From: Calliopum simillimum
Taxonomy: Eukaryota > Arthropoda > Insecta > Diptera > Lauxaniidae
Direction: 5' to 3'
Assembly (NCBI GenBank): GCA_951812925.1
Contig: OX638369.1
Location: 19,559,329-19,623,328 of the forward strand
Length of the DNA: 64,000 nucleotides
Part shown: positions 9,591-21,298 of the stretch, piece by piece
Numbering within the stretch: the first letter of the stretch is position 1
How the letters are laid out: the number at the start of each line of letters is the position of its first letter
The notes under the pieces: generated by a model
Told to the model about the DNA's origin: nothing
Databases searched by the model: none
Seen by the model: only the letters and a program-made list of their open reading frames with translations
Program-made: the position numbers and the translations under genes

Positions 9591-10669
9591 GATTTAACAT
9601 TATTTTTTTCGAAGGTATAATATACAATTTAATTGAAAGATTACGGAAATGTATTAGGGTAGCAAAAGAAAATATTGAAAAGGGAAAATATTCGTATATG
9701 ACCTGTAAAGGCACGCTGAGGTTTTTCTTTCTCAATTTAGGCACATGGAATGATATAGTCAAACAACTGCCAACAAATATTTTTGATACCAAACAATTAA
9801 GAAAAGTTTTAAATGCAAAAAATACAGATATTCTTGCTTCATCTGACCATATTCTTCAAATTTAAATGCAATTATATACAGAGGAGTTTCTCAATCTGCA
9901 TAATCTGCAGAGTTCACTGGATTATAAGAAAAATTTCCAATATGCAACTCAACATGATCTGGTCGTTGGCCTAAACCGACAGGAACCACAAACCAGGGCT
10001 CTTTTTTTATGAGGGGGAAATTGTACCAAAATACAATGGATTACCTTTTTTTTTCTTGCTTGAAAACAGCGTGCTGGAGCGATTCCCTAGTGAACGCTTG
10101 ATGGTGTTCCGTTAACAAGACTCCAAAAAACCCTTAAATGAATCCTCCACTGAGAATTCAAAATGAAGAAAAACCTTCGCCATAGATGATTTCGACGAAA
10201 CAGTAGGAATCCACTTGATAGCGCCCGGACAAAAGATAACTTGGTTTTGTTTGAAGGTTTAAGCAAATTGACTGTATATTGGGTATTAAAATTATTCAGA
10301 ACTTGCACTTCATAATTAGAAATTTTCAAGAATAAAAAATGAATGCTGCTACGATGATGACGAATGAATAAAACAAAGCGAACGAGAACAAAATTTGACA
10401 GCTTTGAGCAGTGGCGCATTGTTTAACTTATTGCGTTGCCAAACACGGGGAATACATCCTTATTTTTGGGGATTATGCGTGTTCGCATAAACGCGACCCT
10501 TTAGAACAAATATGTAAAAACCACTATGGAGACGAATTTATGATGCTAGTGCTAGTGCTAGTGGATACTGCGGCTCGTAACAGAAATGTACTTTAAATCC
10601 TGTGGCCAGCGATTCTGATATATTGATGACAACCATCATGCCGTTCACTTTAAATTAAAAAAAGTTACT
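9591..10669. other. AT-rich DNA, nothing firm
   Basis: May contain further decayed mariner 3' sequence near 9630-9690, but I could not confirm it. A 110-codon minus-strand open frame at 10087-10419 has no recognisable motif. Confidence 0.35.
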
Positions 10670-10932
10670 TCGCCCCCACACAAATGATAAATACTAAGCC
10701 AGTTTCTTCCAGTTTTCTGTTATTTGGTATTTCTGGTCTAAAATATTATAGTCTTTAGTTTGATAAAACTCATTCACCCATATTTCTGTTAAAAAGTGGT
10801 TATATTCAACATAAAAGTAAAAGCAAAAAAAAGGTTTTTTAAAAAAAAAAGAAACATAATATAATTTTTGTACATCAAATATCTCAAAAATTTAAAATAC
10901 GGACTAAGTGCTTTTCACTTGTATAGGGACGA
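10670..10932. mobile_element. MITE family with TCGTCCCTATACAAGTGAAA ends, copy 1
   Basis: The right end 10912-10932 reads TTTTCACTTGTATAGGGACGA; the left end 10670-10691 is its degenerate complement (TCGCCCCCACACAAATGATA). The interior shares long stretches with 48963-49217, for example TTATTTGGTATTTCTGGTC and TCTTTAGTTTGATAA. Confidence 0.65.
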
Positions 10933-11105
10933 TTTAATGAAATGGAATCGAAAAAAATTTAAGATTTTCACAATATTGCTGAATAATCCGGTTTCTATTC
11001 AAAAACAAAAAAAAAATTCGTAGATATAATATATAATAAGTATATTATAATCTTGGAATAGTTTCTTTGTTTATTTATGACGCAATACTATTACTTAAAA
11101 ACGTA

Positions 11106-11468
11106 CTGAGGGGTGTCCCATAACTCACGCAAGATTTCAATTTACCGCCATTTGTGCGGTGAATAGTAACAAGCCAAAATAGGAAAATAATTCAATAGCT
11201 AAAAGCCTGAGGTTAGTTATAATAGATTGAAAAAGAAGATTTTGCATTGCACCAATGAAATTTAACCACATTCATGCAAAATGGTCATGAAAAATTTTAA
11301 CAAAAGAGTGCATATATAGCTTAACAGTGGAGCCCATCTACTCGATGTGCCATTCCATAAATAATTTTTTTTTATATACTTTATGTTTCAAAAAAAAAAA
11401 AAAAAATGTAATTGAAAGAATCGTGTTTTCTATTTAATTAAAATCTTGCCTGAATTATGGGACATTCT
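11106..11468. mobile_element. mariner-type MITE (GTGTCCCATAACTCACGC), copy 1
   Basis: Ends GTGTCCCATAACTCACGCAA (from 11113) and ...TTATGGGACAT (to 11465), bounded by TA at 11104-11105 and 11469-11470. The interior matches the copy at 59920-60272 (conserved 'cattcatgcaaaatggtcatgaaaaatttt'-like block at ~11269). TA duplications fit the Tc1/mariner superfamily. Confidence 0.75.
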
Positions 11469-11470
11469 TA

Positions 11471-13432
11471 ACATCACGTTTTATATGTTTAACCAAATTC
11501 TTGTTATAATTTTGACTGCAAATGTTAAAATTACAGAGTTGGAAAATGTTATACTCTTATAAAGCAAGTCCTAACGAAAATCTGCGCTCTACAGTAAATG
11601 CTCTCATATGTACTTATGTTACGTTAACAGTCTCCCTGTAAAACACTCATCACAACATTATATATTGCTGTTAAAGCTCTTTACACATTTGAATACGCTC
11701 TTTAATGTTACCACTGTGAAATATGGGTCATGACTGTTAAAGATTTTAACATACATACTAACGCGCACCCATGGGAGCTATTAATTCCTTGCGAGTGTAG
11801 TATTGCAGCATGTGTTGTTATAGTTAAATTTCGCCATTGTCAAAATCAGCCAGCTATAGAGCATAGCATAGAAGTTTAAATATACGAGTATGTATGCCAA
11901 AGCGATTTGGGTATACTCTAACTCTAACTACACAACTGTCATGTTGAGTGAGTGTCTGCATCTTGGTCCATATTTGATTGAATGGACAATGTAACTGCAA
12001 TAAAAGTGTACAGAAAATAAAAATAAAAAATCATACGCTGTTATTGTGTTTGATTCTGCAAAGGAGTTGTCAGCGTAGTAGAACAGAAAATTTTTGTTGC
12101 CTACATACAGGCGTTGTGGCATATTGCGCTCACTTGTATTGTGTTTTATTGCATTTGACATAGCGGTTTTTGCCTTTTACTAACTGATAGCATGCCGGTT
12201 AGTTTTATTTTTTTCGCTATTGTTAGTTGGCAACTCTATGTCAAAGATTTTTATCAATTATTTGCTTCTTTCTAGCGGTATTTCTGTTTTTTTTTTTTTT
12301 TTTTTTTTTCATATTTCGCGCATGCTACCAATCTGCATAGAAATAAAAAATTTTGTTGGTGATGGATTTTTTTCGTTTTGCATTTCCTTCGTTATATTGT
12401 CAACGTGTTGTTGTTGATTTAAAAATTCTTTTTTCGTCGGCAAATATGAAACAAAAGAATACATTTATTTGTTTTTTTTGTTGTTTTCTAATTTTAAAAT
12501 TGCAGTTTTTCATTTCAATTTTATCAAAATGACTGTTTTTTTGCTTTTATTTAGCTCTTTCTATTTTGATTTTTTGGCTTGTGCTGGTTGTTGGTTCGGT
12601 TATTTTTCGCTCTTCTCAATTGCCTGTGACTTTATTATTTCATTCACCCTTAGGACATTCTACGCTGTTGTTGTCTATGTGTGTGTGTTTCTGTCTAATA
12701 CTAGAACATTTTGTATTCGTTTTGTTGTGATAGCTGTCAGCACAGGCAGTATGGTATTTTTTGATTAAGGATTTAACTTTGCAGTTTCATATTGCGCGCC
12801 AATACATATGAAGCTCTCTGGACTCAAGTACGTGTGGGTGTAAATGACATGCAAATGTATTTATATATATATATATTTTTATGCATGTATTTTGTGTATT
12901 TGACAGTCGAGATCAACAAAATGTTGAATATTTAAAATTTTTGACTATTAAAAGATAGCATAAAATATCAAAACGTTGATTTAAATGAGTCTTTAGAGCT
13001 TAGCGTTGGGTTACGTGAAGTTTTGCAGATTTTTGTTGAAGCAATAAATTTCAATGAATTATAAAATAAGAGCTGATTGTTCTCGGCACATGCTAAAATT
13101 GTTAAAATATTCAGTTCATATGACTATTTAGCTAAAAATTTTGGTTTTAGCGATAAAATATGCTGACGGAATAGTTTGTAGTGGAAATTTTGCATTAAAA
13201 AACATTTTTTTTTTTTCAAATTCTTCGTGTTACCGAAATGTCGAAAGTTCGCGATACTACTATTATTCCATGACTAGTGTATAAACATTTGACTCGATTT
13301 TGCTGACATTTGGTACATGCTCAAGCGGAAATATTTCAAGCGCTTCTTGACTAAGCACTTTTAAAGCGTTAGTTAGTTCAAAAATTTAGAAGCTCTTACA
13401 TCAACGATTTCTTGTAAGTACCATCAAATTCT
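11471..13432. other. AT-rich DNA, no gene seen
   Basis: Includes a poly-T run at 12285-12309 and T-rich open frames (12220-12417, 12469-12768) whose Phe/Leu/Cys-rich translations are typical of chance frames in T-rich DNA. Confidence 0.4.
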
Positions 13433-14345
13433 GAGAGACATGTTTGTTTCAATATTTGAGTAGTATTTTAAAAAAATGTGATGAAGAGAAAGAGAACAAA
13501 ATTTAAAAAAAAAAAACGAAAATGTGTCAAATATAGAAATTTTACACTAACGTCGCACAAGTTAGCAATGGACCCAGGTTCGATCCCCAGCGCGGGTAAT
13601 TTTTTATGTTTTTTTTTTCACTTTTCTATTTTCCTTTCTAAAATATAAAAAAATAAACAAAAATCAAAAATGTGTTAAATATACAAATTTTACACTTACG
13701 TTGCACATGTTTGCCGTGGACCCGGGTTCAATCCTCAGCGCGGGTTATTTTTTATTTTTTTTTTTTTTCATTTACTTTTCTTTTTATCACTTTTCTATTT
13801 TCCTTTCTCAAATATAAAAAAAAAAAAACAAAAATTGAAAATGTGTTATATATACAATTTTACACTAATGTCGCACAAGTTTGTCATGGACCCGGGTTCG
13901 ATCCCTAGCACGGGTGATTTTTTATTTTTTTTTGATTTATGTTTTTATACTTTTTTTATTTCACTTTTTTTTTAATTCACTTTTCTATTTTCCTTTCTCT
14001 AATATAAAAAAATATATACAAATTATACACATACGTCACACAAGTTTGCCTTGAACCCATGTTCGATCCCCATCGTGGATGATTTTTTTTTATTACTTTA
14101 CTTTGTATATTTTTTTTAATCATTATTTTTTTATTTTACGTTTATTTATTTCACTTTTCTATATTCCTTTCTCTTTCTCATTCGAATATAAATTTTTGTT
14201 TGGACAGACGTTTGCTTAATACACAAATTTTATAACTCTTAATCGTATGGGTCAGTGGTGTAGTGGTCTAACAAATTTGTAATTTAAAGTAAGCTGTCTA
14301 TCACGCGGACGGACCTTGGATCGAATCCTGGTGCGGTCAATACGT
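13433..14345 (+). repeat. tRNA-like repeat with four tandem B-box modules plus an A+B-box unit
   Basis: Four related modules each contain a Pol III B-box match: GGTTCGATCCC 13577-13587, GGTTCAATCCT 13725-13735, GGTTCGATCCC 13895-13905 and GTTCGATCCC 14061-14070 (spacing 148, 170, 165). Each is preceded by 'acactaacgtcgcacaagtttgcc' and followed by a GCGGGT-like block and a T run. A final unit at 14247-14345 has both an A box and a B box. The 22549-23070 locus has the same order but only one B-box module, so this copy looks locally amplified. Confidence 0.75.
14247..14345 (+). repeat. tRNA-like unit with A and B boxes
   Basis: TGGTGTAGTGG at 14256-14266 fits the A-box consensus and GGATCGAATCC at 14318-14328 the B box, 52 nt apart, with CTTTTTC downstream as a weak terminator. 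The anticodon region around 'tcacgcggac' recalls aspartate tRNA. The ends (GGGTCA and GCGGTCA) do not form an acceptor stem, so it is a tRNA-derived repeat rather than a working tRNA gene. Confidence 0.6.
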
Positions 14346-15127
14346 TCTTTTTCAAATAAGCTTCAGATCGCTAACATTTTAGGACACGCAAATTTAAAAG
14401 TAAAGATTACTTTTTATGGTGTGGAAGTGCTTAGGTATGTCTGAAAAAAAATTTAGTATTAATATTCAAAAATAGGCTACATTTTTCACCTTCTAAAAAC
14501 ATATATTTTGTGGCAAGAAAAAAAGCCTCTGATACGCATGAACTAAAAATTATTAAAGTATGTTATACAATTTTTGACAAAATTCACAAAAATGGTCCAT
14601 AACTAAAACATTTCTCCACCGATTTTCGTATCTTGGACTTTTTTCAAAAATGTATTATTAGCGCAAAGTAAGTCTATGACAAAAAGTACTGTTTTTACTA
14701 AATTTTAAGTACCAAGACTATATTATATGGCTTACTTTTTAGATCTTTTAGAATATTTTTTTTTTGAAAGGAAGACCAAAACTTTTTTCATATGAATTCA
14801 ATAATTCATCCAATCCAATTTACCAGATTATGATTTATAGTCTTTTAATATTTCAAAATATACAACTTTTCGATTGACTTAGCCAATAAAAGTAATTTTT
14901 TGTTTTGGTTGAGATATGAAAAAACTTAGTTAAATTTTGAGATATTAAATTGATACTTGAATTCCCATTTTCATAATCATATATTTTTCACCAAGCCAAA
15001 CATTTGAAATTTTTTCAAATTGCTGTTGGTGTTTGCCAACAGAAAAGTTTTATTTCTCGTTATCTGCAAAAAATTGCAACATGAAATTTATAACGTAAAT
15101 CAAAAATTTTTTATTTCACACGATTGT
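14346..15127. other. AT-rich DNA, nothing recognised
   Basis: No supported feature. Confidence 0.4.
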
Positions 15128-15135
15128 GGTGGTTT

Positions 15136-15725
15136 GTATGTATGTATTCTCCTTTAACTCCTAGGAGGAGCATAGGGCCAATATTTTAAAATTTTGAGAA
15201 ACCATATTGGTTCCAGTTATAGGAGAATCATTCCTAACTATGCATGTTTCTTGCACCTCCAAATCCGATGTGCATGCTGCCGAGGCAGGTGGATTAACCA
15301 CACTCTGGTGGGTACCACTTGGAGAGTTATTTCCCATCGTTTTCCGATCCATGCTTCATTAGTATAATCTTCTCGGCAACGCCCCACGCAGTAAGTTATA
15401 AGCTTAAAGCTGGATCCGGCAAGCGCTGCAAATATAGTGGCCAAATTCACTTTTAATTTCAGCCGTCCAATCTGGAACAGACGCTGACCTGGGAGCCGCC
15501 CACTCTGGATCAGACGCTTCAGGATTTCGACAAGATGCTTATTTTAAGGCGGCATCGACTCGCCTTGTCAGTGCCAGTTACGGGCATTGTGGGTTTTTCT
15601 TTCGAGGCGCAACGCTGTCCAACGCTACACCCTTCCACACCCTGGCTGGTCACCCGCTTTTAGTCGCCTTTTACGACAGGCATGCTTACCTCGGGCATAT
15701 TCTGACCCCTTACCCGCAGGGGTAA
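15136..15725 (-). mobile_element. Short non-LTR retroposon with LINE-type 5' and 3' ends
   Basis: Flanked by a perfect 8-bp duplication GGTGGTTT (15128-15135 and 15726-15733). Read on the minus strand, the 5' end is GC-rich and contains GCCTGTCGTAAAAGGCGAC near 15677, a motif I recall from the 5' ends of several insect non-LTR elements. The 3' end has 'ggccctatgctcctcctaggag' and ends in GGAGAATACATACATAC, a short TACA tail. About 590 bp long, it lacks endonuclease and reverse transcriptase. LINE copies usually lose the 5' end, so retention of both ends with a missing middle marks an internally deleted, trans-mobilised form. Confidence 0.7.
15161..15352 (-). pseudogene. Possible ORF1 N-terminal remnant in the retroposon
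   Basis: 63 codons from ATG, starting MDRKTMGNNSPSGTHQS, Ser/Asn/Pro-rich as in the starts of LINE ORF1 proteins. It runs into the 3' terminal sequence of the element, so the rest of ORF1 is gone. No zinc knuckle or endonuclease motif. It could be a chance frame. Confidence 0.3.
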
Positions 15726-15733
15726 GGTGGTTT

Positions 15734-17094
15734 AAGCTTGGTCAATTATGGTTAACAGACGATTTTTGGAAATTACATAAATTTTGAGAAAAGTTATGAA
15801 AAAAAGTCCAATTTTTATAGATATAGATCGAAATTAACGTTTTCAGACAACAAATACTTATGTTGATTCAAATTCATATAGTTTATTCGAAAATTTTTAG
15901 TCCTTATGTTAACCTTATTAAATGAAGTAACAAGCCCAAGTTTACAAATTTAATTCATTATGTTTTTTCCTTACTCACCATAATAATCAACTTTACTTTC
16001 AAAGTTCACTTACCTAAAAAGAAAAGAAAGACATTTTTTATTAAAAATTTACAAGAAAAATATTATTTATTAAAAACGCTTAAATAATAAATAGTCTTCA
16101 AGTATTTATATTAGAACAAGATTAATTGCTTCAAACAAATTAATAAAATTTAAAAAAAATTACAAAAGCTTTTCCAACAGAGCAATCATACTAGAGCTTT
16201 AATCTTACATCTTTAACAATAAAGCAAACGCCTGGCGTAAAATCATTCCCGATATGCATCACATTTATGCGCTTTGCTAACTTCTGCAAATAATGCATTT
16301 GTTTGCCTATTTTTTTTTTCTTTCAAGAAACCTACTCCCTCTCGACTTCCCGCTTGTAAAAACTACCATGTTAGATTTATGCTTACAAGCACTTTGTATC
16401 AGCACCACCCCTTCTCAAGAATAACCTACAATGAATACTCTGACTGTGTGTGAATCAAAGCAATGCAAAAAGGGAAAACTTTTGAGGAAAAAGCAAACCG
16501 AAACATTAAACAGTAAAAACGCTACCTCGAAAATGCATTTTGGTATTTCCTGCTTTATGGTGTAGTACACATTGGACTGGCTGTTTGCCTGCCTAGAGTT
16601 TGTCGCAGCAGCAGCACACAAACTACCGCTGTGCGATTTTGCTTTACTTTGGCTTTTTTTTCGAAATGGAAGGGGATGCTACAATTTGGGTCATCGGAAA
16701 TACAACTAATTTTTCTTTTCAGCATCTTTAGCTGAATGTTGCTTCCGTATGTCTGCTAAAGGCGTGTGCACACGGTCGTTGTGATGACTGTATGCAATAT
16801 CATCAGTATTTAACTACCACCACCCACTGTTATTTGGGGGCCCATTCATTCTTTCGTCAACGAGTGGAGTGTCAAACAGTAGGAATTTGTTGAGATGCTT
16901 TGAATAAAAAATGATTCAGTTTAATCCTAATGCACTTGAATTTTTCGACATTTTTCGACTTTTTGGCAGTTTTTTAATTTTTTCACCATTGTCAATATTT
17001 TTCAATTTTATATATGGGAGATTCTCAAAAAAAATGTATGATTCACTTTCCCGGGGCTTTAAATTTAAAATTTGATATTTTAACTATTTATATA
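15734..17094. other. AT-rich DNA, nothing recognised
   Basis: No supported gene or TIR pair; a 68-codon minus frame at 16415-16621 has no motif. Confidence 0.4.
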
Positions 17095-17825
17095 CAGTGT
17101 GTCACAGAAGTATTTTGCATACGAAATATATTCGAAAATTCGAGTTAATACTCAATTTTTAGCCGTTTCATTCTTAGAAAAGTAATATTTTTTTTATAAA
17201 CTTCGAGTCAATGGAACGTTAACTATGATACCACATCATAAAAAAATTAAAATGATGCGTTCTAATCACTTAAAAAGCAAAGAAATGATTTATTCATCTT
17301 TTTTATAAGGTCACAAAAGTATTTTGCTTTTTAGTAAACTTTTGCTTTGAGATTATTTATCAAGTAAAAGAAGCTTTTTTAATAATATCCATGGTAGCCA
17401 TTATTTGAGGAGACATCATCTAAACATCTTTGCGAGGATTCTATCCCTTTACGACATTTTCGGTCCGTGTTTTTTCGCATTTTTCTTGCAGTACTTGTTT
17501 GAGCACATTTTTTTGACAAAAATATGGTATTTTTTGACCTTTCCACTAGATAAGACCAAAAAAATTCTATTGGATTTGAAAAAGAATATCGCGGTGGTGT
17601 TTTAATCCCTTTGGTGTTGTACAGAAGTGTCCCAGGATGTGTATTTAGGGTCATTGTCTTTTGAAAATAAGAAGTCATCTTCTGGTAAGCCCATTTTTTA
17701 AGTAATGGGTGCAAATTTTTTTTGTGGAATTGGACTGATGTTCATGTCTATCCATATTGCCACCGATAAGATTAAGGTTCCCCATTCCATAAGCCGAGAA
17801 CAGCCCATGACACACCATCATGTAA
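17095..17825 (-). pseudogene. Tc1-like transposon, 3' half with broken transposase
   Basis: The 3' terminus CAGTGTGTCACAGAAGTATT starts after TA (17093-17094). On the minus strand, three reading frames in turn carry Tc1 transposase blocks: GLFSAYGMGNLNLIGGNMD (17750-17815), then KDNDPKYT with the second catalytic Asp (near 17660), then SNPIEFFWSYL with the catalytic Glu (near 17560), and a tail resembling the usual transposase end. The frame changes mean several frameshifts. The 5' half, with the DNA-binding domain and first Asp, is absent; sequence beyond ~17825 is unrelated. Confidence 0.82.
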
Positions 17826-17870
17826 AATTATTGCTTTTAAGTTATAAAAGTTAAGGGTTTTATTGCTTTA

Positions 17871-17983
17871 TGCCAGACAATGCGGCGTCCATCGGATCCG
17901 AAAATATTATTTTTGCTTTCTATTGGATCCAATAATATAATATTTGCTTTCCATCGGATCGATAGACGCCGTATGGTCTGACA
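17871..17983. repeat. 113-bp palindromic element
   Basis: Left arm 17871-17899 (TGCCAGACAATGCGGCGTCC...) and right arm 17956-17983 (...GACGCCGTATGGTCTGACA) are inverted repeats of ~28 bp. The spacer contains repeats of TTTGCTTTCYATYGGATC. It may be a minimal MITE or foldback element; no target duplication found. Confidence 0.6.
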
Positions 17984-17995
17984 CAAGGCAAATTA

Positions 17996-18462
17996 CCTTA
18001 GTTTTCAATTAAAAATGCGCCGAACTAAAGTTGAACGTAGAGGTATGGTTCCTTGGGCAAATATTCATAGAATTGAATGAACTTTCAGCCTAGGTTGGTG
18101 TTTTGTTTGAAAAAATTCATCCAAAAATATGAATCGTTTATTTTGAAAGTCGGTCATAATAATCGGCTATTCGACCCATATCATTTTCTTAAATATATAG
18201 TATCAATTCCACTCTATCAAGTAAACTTTTTATGTAAACAGAACCCAATTTAATTGATTACTGACAGAATACTTGCCAAATCATATAATGACATTATTTT
18301 TGTCTTTATAAAAATTTTTAAAATTTAGTATGAAAACAAAAAAAAAATATTGATGAAAGGTACAGTTTTCGATCAAAAATGCGCCGAACTAAAGTTGAAC
18401 GCAGAGCTATAGTTCTTTGGGCAAATATTCATAGAATTGAATGAACTTTCACATAGGGGGGT
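17996..18462 (+). repeat. Pair of ~95-bp direct repeats
   Basis: 17999-18092 and 18362-18455 are near-identical (shared ATGCGCCGAACTAAAGTTGA and TTCATAGAATTGAATGAACT), about 363 bp apart. Either a tandem duplication of a 363-bp unit that has diverged in the middle or two ends of one element. Confidence 0.75.
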
Positions 18463-18465
18463 AGC

Positions 18466-20435
18466 CGAGGTCGACAAAATTTCCTCCATACAATTTGGCC
18501 CACCCTAATATATATATATATATAATTTTTAAATATAGAGAAAATAGAGAACCGAAAGTAAAAAAAAGGGGATATTCAGTGTATTTCAGCTTAGTCCATT
18601 TTGGTCCTTCGATAGTGAGCATTGGTGGGTTTTTTTTTTTTTTAAATTTAAAAACGCAAGTGTGCATCATTCACCGCGTTTTTTCTAAATATTACTAAGC
18701 ATATTATTTAATCTCTATATAATTAAATCAATAAATCATTAGATAGACTATCCATTAGTTTCAACTTTTTTAAAATAATTGCCATTTTCGTTGTGATATT
18801 ACTGTTTTTGCAACATTTTGTCATTCTCCATTTCATTATTCTCTTTTCCAACATTTCATCATTCTCCATCAATCGAATATTTAAAGTTTCTTTTTCATAT
18901 TTTTCTAACTTTTTCAACATTTTTCTCTTATCTCAACAGTATCAACATTTTTCGACTTCGTCAACATTTTTCGACTTCTTCAACATTTGTTGAAAATTCC
19001 AGAATTTATCAACATTTTTAACACCGTTCGATTTTGTAAACATGATAAACTGTTCCTAACAAAACATTCCACAGTGCAGTGCATCAACAACACCAGCAAG
19101 TATAGTGATAGCAGCAGCAGCAGCAGCAGTTACAACTATGTTTTGTATCGTTGTTGCTACAACTACGACTACTACTGCTGCTGCAACATTTCGACTTCTG
19201 TTGCTAATGTATTTGTTGCTGTGTGTTGTTGTGTCGTTGCATGTTTTACTTAAGTTCGTCCCACTGAATTTCCTCTCGTTTTTAGGAATTTACTATTTGG
19301 TCTCTCTAAATTGTATTCATTTCCGGTGATTTATATGCTTTCGTTAGCCTTTCGCAATGCTCGGTAACTGCTTTGGTCTCTTCCCTGTGTGTGTGTGTGA
19401 ATGCTGGTCCTGTGCTGTGCAATGCAGTGCATCGAGTGTCGTTTACGGCCATTTTAATGGGTAATTTTTGTGGTACAGCAGCTAAAGAAAAAACAAAATG
19501 CTTTGTAACAACAACAAGCAGCAGCATAAAAAATAATACAACATGAGTAATAGCAACAAAATTATTGTAACAACATAAAATTTTGTTGCGGCACTTTACA
19601 TTGATATGCAATGTCAGCATCATTGAGAGTTGCAACAACAACAACAAAAATTATTGCAATTTTTTTATTGAATTCTATAAAAAATTGTACAGCTTTTTTA
19701 CTACATTTACCATATTAGCCATATTTAATAGCACCGTTTATTTAATAAAAACTTTTTTTGTAGTTTCTCTATAAAATCCACCGCAACGGCAGCGATCAGC
19801 TGAATTTCATTGTTAATATTTAACAACTTTATATATATAAATGGTACAAAGTTGCAATCGGAATTGGAGTTTCATTTGGAAAAAATCTATCTACTTGACA
19901 GTTATTGCTTTGTTTTGTAAAATTGTGTGGTTTCAATCGTTTTTAGTGAGATTTTTCGGTAATTTGGAACAATATTATTGCAGAAAATGTTGTTAAATAT
20001 AATTTTACTTTAACAAAGACCACATTATTAATTTGAACTGCCTTCAACATAATAAACATTAGTATTGGGTTGAGTTTTTTCTTTGCAAAAGTCGTGAGGA
20101 GGGGCTGGAACAACGGCAAGTTTTTGAAGCAAAAGGCTTGTGAGACAGCAAAAACCAGAACAAGGTCAAATAATGACGTATGCAGATAATTACAATAGTA
20201 AGCATTTGAAGGCAAACTAGTCCATTAGATCTAACTAACCGGAGCGCCTCACAGTGCACTGTTTCATACAATCTAGACGTGAAAAATTCAAAGTGCATTT
20301 TTTAGTATGCAGAACAGTGCAAATATGTCCACTGACCATTCGAAATAGAGTGAAGTGATTTTGGCGCGGCTGGAGGGGTAGCCTCCATATGAAATAAATT
20401 AACAAAACTCTATATTTCAGCATTTGTTGTAGCTA
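18466..20435. other. AT-rich DNA with simple repeats
   Basis: Includes (TA)n at ~18510-18525, CAACATTTTTCGACTTC-type short repeats at ~18940-19015, an AGC run at 19111-19129, CAA runs at 19506-19650 and a GT run at 19388-19399. No supported gene. Confidence 0.4.
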
Positions 20436-20439
20436 TTAT

Positions 20440-21060
20440 TACTAAACTCTGAAAAAAAAGAACACTTCGTTCACCAAACACCCTGCGAAAACTGGAGGAA
20501 ATAATACTTACTTTCACAAAATGCCTCACAGAAATTGGGGGAAATTGCACAAGGGGGCGTTTCACCACCCATACAAAAAAACCTATCAATTGCTATTTCT
20601 CTACACCAGTAGTTGCTTTTATGACAAAACTTTGTACACTGGAGTGTACTGCGTTCATCAAACGCCTTGCGAAAATTGGAGAAATCCGAACAAAGGGGCG
20701 TTGCAACCCCCATACAGAAAACATATCAATTGCAATTTCTTTGCACTTGTAGCTGTTATTACTACAAAACTTTAGATTGAGAACGTGTACTTTATTTACA
20801 AAATACTACACGAGTAGAGATTGGGTTGAAATATGGAGGCTTTGCACCCCTACACAAAAATACTTAAAATGTTCTATTTATGAACATTTCTCATTATAAA
20901 ATTTGGTACATGGATGTACGTGAAATCTTGTAAGCAAAATGGAAAAAATGTAAACAGGGGCACTGCACCCCCCACACAAAAAACATTTGCAATATTTTAC
21001 CTTCACACTTAGTGTAGTTATTATTATAAAATCTGGTACAAAGTATATTCGAGAGAAATG
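20440..21060 (+). repeat. Tandem array of ~121-141-bp units (GGGGCGTTGCAACCCCCATA)
   Basis: Corresponding C positions of the GGGGC core are at 20558, 20699, 20840 and 20961. Each core is followed by CACCCCCATACAAAAA-like sequence. Open frames here are by-products of the repeat. Confidence 0.75.
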
Positions 21061-21255
21061 ATGAAGAGCAAAAATTAATGGGGGCCGGCAACGAGAAACT
21101 TTTTTGGATGCTTTTATCAACATTTTTTTATAGGCGCCCCTTAAAGTTTGAAAAAAGAGGGTGATATGCTTAAGAGAAAAAATTAGTGGAGGTCGGTGAA
21201 TATTTTTACAATTTCCAGGCAACGCGGAATTTTGTAGAGCTTTTCCAAACATTTT
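21061..21255 (-). repeat. Inverted units of the 57-kb repeat family
   Basis: The reverse complement matches the units at 57225-57790: 'caccgacctccactaattttttctc' and 'aaggggcgcctat' correspond to 'caccgactcccattcg' and 'aaggggcttccat'. About one and a half units. Confidence 0.65.
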
Positions 21256-21298
21256 TTTTTGCTAACTAAACATTACCTTTGGCCTGATCAAACATTTA

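Noticed and set aside
12469..12768. 99-codon hydrophobic frame
   Set aside because: Phe/Leu/Cys-rich product of T-rich DNA; no conserved membrane-protein family recognised.
14250..14340. Functional tRNA gene
   Set aside because: A and B boxes are present, but the ends do not pair as an acceptor stem and a related degenerate copy exists at 22.97 kb, so it is a tRNA-derived repeat.
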